Origin: Anolis sagrei | Lineage: Eukaryota; Chordata; Lepidosauria; Squamata; Anolidae | Direction of reading: 5' to 3' | DNA length: 64,000 bases | Assembly: GCF_037176765.1 (NCBI RefSeq) | Contig: NC_090034.1 | Coordinates: 91,287,000-91,350,999 of the forward strand | Shown: positions 47,582-55,700 of the stretch, piece by piece | Layout: each line of letters opens with the position of its first letter | Numbering within the stretch: position 1 is the stretch's first letter | The notes under the pieces: generated by a model | What the model was told of the DNA's origin: nothing | The model's database searches: none | Seen by the model: only the letters and a program-made list of their open reading frames with translations | Position numbers and translations under genes: made by a program

Positions 47582-50500
47582 CACAGTTATCAATTGCAAA
47601 TCGTGGTGGCAAATACTCACCTGTGCAGCAGATAGTACCTGAAAATGTAAAGAGATATCTATTATTTGTCATTCTTTAAAACAAACCACAAAAGGAAAAG
47701 AAGTCCTTTAAACAGAAAGATATTCAAAAGGATTGCTGTGCTGATCCATATTTTCCATTCCAAGAGAAGGCTGGCTCCTACCTTCCTGGATGTCCCTCTG
47801 CACTCTTTTACGTGACAACTACAAAAACATCTTCTCAAAATGTAGGCCTGTGACTTTAAGATCCCCATGAGGACCATTGGGGAAGCCAATGTCTTCAAAT
47901 GTTCAAAGAAATCATGTTTGCAAATTTTTGGAAATCTAAACAATTTTAGAATTGTGATGCATCCCATGTAAGCAAAAAAACAGATTTCCACACAGTTATC
48001 AGTTGCAAAAAAATTATACGATCTGAAGGGAAACCAGAGCATTTCGCTCCCATTTGGTTATCCCCTAATAATAGTGCCATCAGATCTTTCCACTCGAAAT
48101 TCCTCCACAAATTATTTGGCATCCCAAACTGCATCCCGTATTCAGTTCTATGTCTAGAATTAGTGGTGAGGCTAATTTAACTAATTTACAATGCCATAAA
48201 ACTCTCCAGCAGAATGCAAACGAATGAGGAAGTACTCCATCATTGTCACAAATGGACAGTGAACTGACAGCTCCTGCAGTGGCCAGAATTCAAAGCATAC
48301 GCTCATGAAACTGGAAAGTTAAATAGCCTCTGTGTGTCTGTCTGTATAAGTTGTGTGTCTATGGCATTGAATGTTTGTCATTTATATGTGCATTGTGATC
48401 TGCCATGAGTCCCCTTAGGGGTGAAAAGGGCGGAATATAAATACAATAAATAAATAAATAAATAAAATCTGGACAATACTCTATAGAGGCCAATATTTGG
48501 CTAAACATCATACAATTTTGGTTATATATTCACTTCCAAAGCCTCAGCAACTCTTTGACCCAACTTACCTTTGCAAACTACCCCACTCAAAATGGTGCAC
48601 AACAGTCCTAGCAGAGATCGGGGAATTGGGCTATGATAGTGACTTCCTGAATATGCTAACTTTCACTGAGATCTGTATCCTCATTAAAAAGAGGCTACTA
48701 GAAAGGGATTATAACCAACCGCTGAGCTTGGCCAATAAATCCTTTTCACCTGTGAACATGGCAATTCCATTCAAAACCAGCCTTTTATATTGTAACACTC
48801 ACTAACCCCTCGCGCAGGAGAGCCTACATGCTGGCTAGACTTAATATTATGCCATCTCCGCTCCATAGAGGAAGACTCAACGGTCTACCAAGCGACAAGA
48901 GGCTTTGCCCCTGTAGCACAGAACAGCTGGACTCCATCCCGCATATTCTTCTGCACTGCCCACTTTACCAGGAACTAAGATCTAGCTCACGGCTACAAGT
49001 TATAGATTCTTTGAAAAACCACACCGACCTAGACAAAGTAATTATGCTTTTAAACTGCCACGATTTTAACTGTTGCCTTTCAGTGGCAAGATTCCTGAAC
49101 AAAGTCTGTAAACTGAACATGTAGCAAATGTGAAGTTCCCCTTTCCTATAATTTACACTGTATTTTATACTGGTTTGCTATAAATATGTCAATAAGGACC
49201 TATTTGATTGGAAAGTGGAGTTATCAATTGCAAATAGTGGTGGCATTTACTCACCCCTCCAAGAATAGCTACCACCTGGAAAATTTTTAAAAAATATATC
49301 CATTATTTGTCATTCTTCAAAAAAAAAAAAAAAAAAAGCAAAAGACCAGAGGAAAAGAAGTACTTTAAACAGAAAGATGTTCAAAGGTTGCTTGACTCTC
49401 AAGTAGTCTCAAATGGATTGCTAGGCTGATCCAGATGAGTGCAGTTTCAAAGTGGTATTGCAGATAGTACATTTGCTGTGCAGATGATTGCATAGGAAAT
49501 CTGGGGTTGAGTTTTGAGTTCCGTATGTTGATGATTACACAGACTACAGAGCACTGATGTGCAATTAGAGTTTTCTTTTTCTACTTTTGTTGTTATTTGC
49601 TATGTTTGAAGCTAACTTCAAAGTACATTAAATTGTCAATGTAGATGGGGCCAGAGACAAGATATGCAAACAAGGGGAGAGGGAAATATACTGCTCCTCC
49701 AACACCTGAGAGCTGAAAAATTAAGGAGGTATCCATTATTTGTTATTCTTCAAACAAACAGCAAAAGCAAAAGGAAAAGAAGTCATTTAAACAGAAAGAT
49801 GTTCAAATGTTGATTGACTCTCTATTAGTCTCAAATGGATTGCTAGTCTGATCCAAATTGTGTTTGTGTTTTTTAGAACTCTGTACAATGTTAAGGTTTT
49901 GATGCATTCCACGTAACAAAAATAACAGTTTTTCCACAGTTATTAATTGCAAATAGTGATGGCATATACTCCCTCTCCTCCACCACCTCTGAGCTGAAAA
50001 TTTTTAAAAAGGTATCCATTATTTGTCATTTTTCAAAACAAACAGCAAAGGCAAAAGAAAAATAAGTCCTTTAAACAAAAAGATCCTCAAAGATTGATTG
50101 ACTCTCAAGTACTCTCAAATGGATTATTTGTCATTCTTCAAAACAACATTAAAAGGCAAAAGGAAAAGAAGTCCTTTAAACAGAAAGATGTTCAAAGGTT
50201 GATTGACTCTCTAGAATTGAAGAAAGTACATTTGCTGTACAGGTGATTGCATAAGAAATATGGGGTTGAGTTTTGAGGTCTGTATGTTGATTCTTACACA
50301 AACTACAGAGCCCTGCTGTGCAGTGAGAGTTTTCTCTTGCTGACTTTTGTGGATATTTGCTATGTAGATGCTGCAGTTTGAAGCTGACTTCAACATACAT
50401 TTAATTGCCAATGTAGATGGGCCAGACAAAATATGAAAACAAAAGGAGAGGGCAATGAAAATAAAAAGGGAACTGGGAGGGTAGCCTGGGAAACCGCTAA

Positions 50501-52737
50501 TGAAATTTGCAATGTATATCCATATGTCATGACTCTTTGGGTTAGTATACACTGGGTACATACCCCAAACCAGGCCAGAATCACTCTTGTGTGTCTGATT
50601 TTAGCCCATGTTACCAAGAGTATCTCAGAGGTTCCCTGGAGTAAAGGATTCAATTCTGGAAGCTGAATCAATATCCCAACTAGACCATCAAGGCTCTACT
50701 CCACCACTGCCCTGATTTGGGAGCAGAGATGTGGAAACACCTCTGCAGATTCTGAGGCCGTCCCAAAGCATTGTGTCAAATGTGTCAAATCAGTCTGTAT
50801 AGATAGATGTCTGTCTCCCAGAACCCACATGGCCCAATAGATGACTGATTCCTACCTTCCTGGATGTCCCTCCATACTCTTTTAAATGGGAATTATCTTG
50901 GCAAAATGTAGGCCTGTGACTGTAAGAATACCATCAGAATCATTGAGGAAGCCAGTTTCCTCAAATGTTCAAATAAATTATGTTTGTGCTTGCATGCTAG
51001 AAAAGGATATTACATTTCAATTTGTGTTAACGACTGTTTGATAAATACTGCAATATGTGGTTTTTTGGAACTCTATACAATGTTATGGTGTTCATGTATT
51101 CCATGTAAGAAAAATTGAGAGCAGTGATGTGGGGTGAGAATTTTCTTTTGCTTGCTTTTTGGGGGGTATTTGCTAAGCAGATGCTGCAGTTTGAAGCTAA
51201 CTTCAACGTACATTAAATTGTCAATCTAGATGGGGTCATAAACAAAATACAAAAACAAAGGGAGAGGGAAGTGAAAATAAGAAGAGAACTGGCAAGTTGA
51301 CAATGGGATGGCTCTCTGGGATGGGTCTCAGGGGCACGGTATTGTCCTGGCTCCGGTCCTTCCTGGAGGGCCGATCCCAGATGTTGAAGCTGGTAGATGC
51401 CTGCTCGGACCCCTGGCCTTTGACTTGTGGGGTCCCGCAAGGTTCTATTTTATCTCCCATGCTTTTTAACATCTACATGAAACTGCTGGGAGAGGTCATC
51501 CGGAGTTTTGGAGTTAGGTGCCATCTCTATGCAGATGACACACAACTCTACTACTCTTTTCCACCTAATTCAAAGGAAGCCCCTCGAGTGCTGGACGAGT
51601 GTTTGGCCGCTGTGGCTGTCTGGATGAGGAGGAATGAGCTGAAGATTAATCCCAACAAGACAGATGTCCTCCTGGTTGATCGAAAACCGGATCGGGGTAT
51701 AGGGTGGCAACCTGTGCTGGACTGGGTTACACTCCCCCTGAAGTCACAGGTCCGCAGTTTGGCAGTCCTCCTGGATTCATCACTTACGCTTGAGGCTCAG
51801 GCATCGGCGGTGTCCAGGAGGGCTTTTGCACAATTGAGACTCGTGCGCCAGATGCGACTTTACCTCGTAAAGTCTGATCTGGCCGGGGTGGTCCATGCCT
51901 TGATCACCTCTGGATTGGATTACTGTAATGCGCTCTACGTGGGGCTGCCCTTGCAAACGGCTCGGAAATTTCAGCTAGTCCAGCGGGCGGCAGCCAGGAT
52001 GTTAACTGGTGCTCCTTACAGGAAGCCAATTTCCTCAAATGTTCAAACAAATTATATTTGTGTTTTTTAGAACTCTGTATAACCCTCCTGTTCAAGGAGC
52101 TCCATCGGCTGCCGTTCATTTTCCAGTCCCAATTCAAGGTGCAGGTGCTTACCTACAAAGCCCTAAACGGTTTGGGACCTGCCTACCTGCGTTACCGTAT
52201 CTCCGTTTACGAACCCGCATGCTCCCTCCGATCATCTGGAGAGGCCCTGCTCTCGATCCCACCTGCATCGCAGGCACGTTTGGTGGGGACGAGGGAGGGG
52301 GGCTTCTCTGTGGTAGCCCCCCGACTCTGGAACTCTCTCCCCAAGGACATTAGACAAGCCCCAACGTTGGCTGTCTTTAGGAAGCGCCTGAAGACCTGGC
52401 TGTTCCAGTGTGCTTTTCCAGAATAGGAAACTCCTGGTTTCAAGTCCTAAATGCATCTTGCTAGAGATTTAGGATTATCTGCACATTGTACCTACCCAAA
52501 TACCTCTACATATTACCTGTCACGATAGCACTTTTTAAACTTTGTCCATTACTTTTGGCCCGGCCTTTGGTTTTAAATTGTGTCACGGTGTCATTGTTTT
52601 ATTGTTTTATTGTTTTGCTTGATGTTTTATTATTTGCTTATGAGTTTATTGTGTACTGTATGTTGTTGTTGTCGGCGGCCTTGGCCTTTGTAAGCCGCAT
52701 CGAGTCCTTCGGGAGATTTTGCAGGGTATAAATAAAG

Positions 52738-52770
<33 letters not shown>

Positions 52771-55700
52771 GGGTTTGAAACTTATTTCCATATTTTATGA
52801 CTCTTTGGGTTAGTATGTATTGGCTACATATCCCAAACTGGTCCAGGAGTTACTCGGACCTCAGAGGTTTGCTGGAAAACAATTGCCCATTCTGGAGGCT
52901 GAACCAAGTCCATCCCAATCAGACAATCAAGGTTCCACTCTACCACTGCCCTGGTTTGGGAGCAGAGAGGTGGAAACACCTCTGCAGAATCTGAGGCTGG
53001 CCCAAAGCAGCAATTTGTCAAATACGTCAAATCAGTTTGTGTAGATGGCTGTCTGTCTACCAGAGCCCAGATGGCCCAAGAGAGGACTGGTTCCTACCTC
53101 CCTGGTGTCCCGCCACACTCTTTTAAATGGCAACAGCAAAAATCTTGGCAAAATGTAGGTCTGTGAATTTAAGATTATCATCAGGATCATTGGGGAAGCC
53201 AGTTTCCTCAAATGTTCTAAGAAATTATATTTGCATATTTTTGGAAATCTAAACAATTTTAAGGTTGTGATACATTCCATGTAAGAAAAATAACAGCTTT
53301 GTCCACACTTATCAATTGCAAATAGTGGTGGCATAGACTCACCCCTTCTCCACCAGGAACGAGCTGAAAATTTTAAAAGAGATATCCATTATTTGTCATT
53401 TTTCAAAACAAACAGCAAAGGCAAAAGGAAAGAACAGAAAGATGTTCAAAGATTGGTTGACTCTCAAGTAGTTCCAAATCAATTGCTAGTCTGATCCAGA
53501 TTGGCGCAGTTTCAAATTGTTATTGAATTAAGTGCTTTTCTCTGCAGATGATTGCATAGGAAATCTGGGGCTGAGTTTTGAGGTCTGTATGTTGACGATT
53601 ACACAAACTAAAGAGCACTGGTGTGCAGTGAGAGTTTTATTTTTCCACTTTTGTAGCTATATGCTATGTAGATGCTGCAGTTTGAAGCTAACTTCAATGT
53701 ACATTAAATTTTTAATGTAGATGGGGCCAGATAAATTTTTTGGAAATCTAAACAATTTTAAAATTGTGATGCATTCCATGTAAGAAAAACAACAGCTTTT
53801 TCCATAGTTATCTATTGCAAATAGTGCTGGCATATACTCACTTTTGTAACATCTGTGACCTGAAAAATGTAAATAAAAAGGTTTCATTATTTGTCAACCC
53901 AGCATTTACCCTTTCCTCTTTCACCTTGGTTAGAAGGCTCCTCAGCTCCTCCTCGCTTTCAGCCATCAAAGTGGTATCATCTGCATATCTAAAGTTGTTA
54001 ATGTTTCTTCCAGCAATTTTAACCCCAGGCTTGCATTCATCAAGTTCCGCACATCACATGATGTGTTCTGCATACAAGTTGAATAGGTTGGGTGAGAGTA
54101 CACAACCCTGCCGTACGCCTTTCCCAATCTTGATCCAGTCTGTTGTTCCATGGTCAGTTCTTACTGTTGCTACTTGGTCATGATACAGACTCCTCAGGAG
54201 AGAGACAAGGTGACTTGGTATGCCCATACCATCAAGAACTTGCCACAATTTATTATGATCCACACAGTCAAAGGCTTTAGAATAGTCAATAAAGCAGAAA
54301 GAGATGTTTTTCTGAAACTCCCTGCCTTTCTCCATTATCCAACGGATATTGACAATTTGGTCTCTCGTTCCTTTTCTAAACCCAGATTTACTCTGCATTA
54401 ATTTAACACCTCTAAAGACCTGAACCTTAAGCTAAGGTTTGGGTTTTTAGATGTGAGGGTCCTGTGGGGACTGGCTTCTGGGATGGCTTTCCCATCAGCC
54501 ATCCTGTTTCTTTGAGGTCTGGAAAACCTGGCAGAGCAGGATAGCACCCACCCCCTCCCCTCCAGCCCCCCTTTCAGTCCCAAAATATACCAGAGAGACC
54601 TTCTGGCAATGCAGGCTTTTAGTACAGCTCTCCTGGCATGACAAAATGGCACACCAGGAGATGTGGGGCCTTGATAGAAGGAATAATTGAAGTTTAGAAT
54701 TTACTCTGTGCAAAAAACCTGTATCTAGGTATTTAGTCTTTCAAGCATAAAATTCTGCATTGCTTGCAGAATATGTTGTAATTGGGCATTTACTCTGTAC
54801 AAAGTTTGCACATATTATACAGATTTATTATTTTGTCTTCTATTTCTTCCACAGAAAGAATGCCGTGTTCTATGCAAAACTGTCATCTGTGCATTCTGTG
54901 CAGAAAAGTTTCCAAACTGCAAATACACTCAAAAAAATAGCAATTACTAAATAACTTTCTGCTAAAGAGCTACGTTTCTTCTTTTATAAGAATTTTTTTT
55001 TTGCATTATTAGATATCTGACATGAATTTATCATAACATGTTGTGTTTTGCTTTCTGCTCAGTTTTTCTCTATGGCACAAAATATGCAAACCATCAAAAG
55101 CAGAGGATCAAAGCAGAATAAGTAACTAAGGAAGTAGCAATATTTTTCTAAGTTAGAATCTAATGTTAACTCAAGGCTATGCCCACACTCCAAGTGTTAA
55201 AACTACAATCCCCTTTTAACTGTCATGTCTGCATCCTGTGCATTCCTGGGATTTGTAGTTTGGAGAGGTGAGTAGATTTCTCTGCTAGAAAACTGATTTT
55301 CTCTTCTGACCTCATCTGGCAATGATTTCTAAGCACTTCACCAAACTACAAATCCCGGGATTCTATAGGATGGGGACATGGAAATTAGTGTGGGTTAAGG
55401 AAGATGATTTTTAAAAAATCCCTGCTGTTTGGAATGTGAGCTAACAAAAAATTGAGCAGCAAAATGATTATTTTAAAATATGTTGCTTTACTTTTTGTGG
55501 CTATGGACATTTCAGAACAATTGTTATGCTTCTTGTCCATAGATATCAAATCTACGTTACATGAATAATCATTAAAATGGAAACTATAAATCACCCTTTA
55601 GTATGGAAGCCTCAGTCAAATGTAATATATTGTGCATCAGTGAAATGTAATATATTGCTCAGAAAAAAAGATATTCCATGTAAAATAGTGATACATCTTT

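Larger units (their letters stand above)
44440..53880 (-). repeat. Second tandem array of exon-bearing units (up to about 1.2 kb) in gene 2
   Basis: Blocks recur near 44.4-45.3, 45.5-46.4, 49.5-50.1, 50.2-51.1 and 52.8-53.9 kb: a TGCTGCAGTTTGAAGC segment, a segment around GGTGGAAACACCTCTGCAG, and an exon-proximal segment around GTGATGCATTCCATGTAAG. Exons 3-9 lie at the end of such units. LINEs at 48.0, 51.3 and 53.9 kb break the pattern. Confidence 0.75.
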
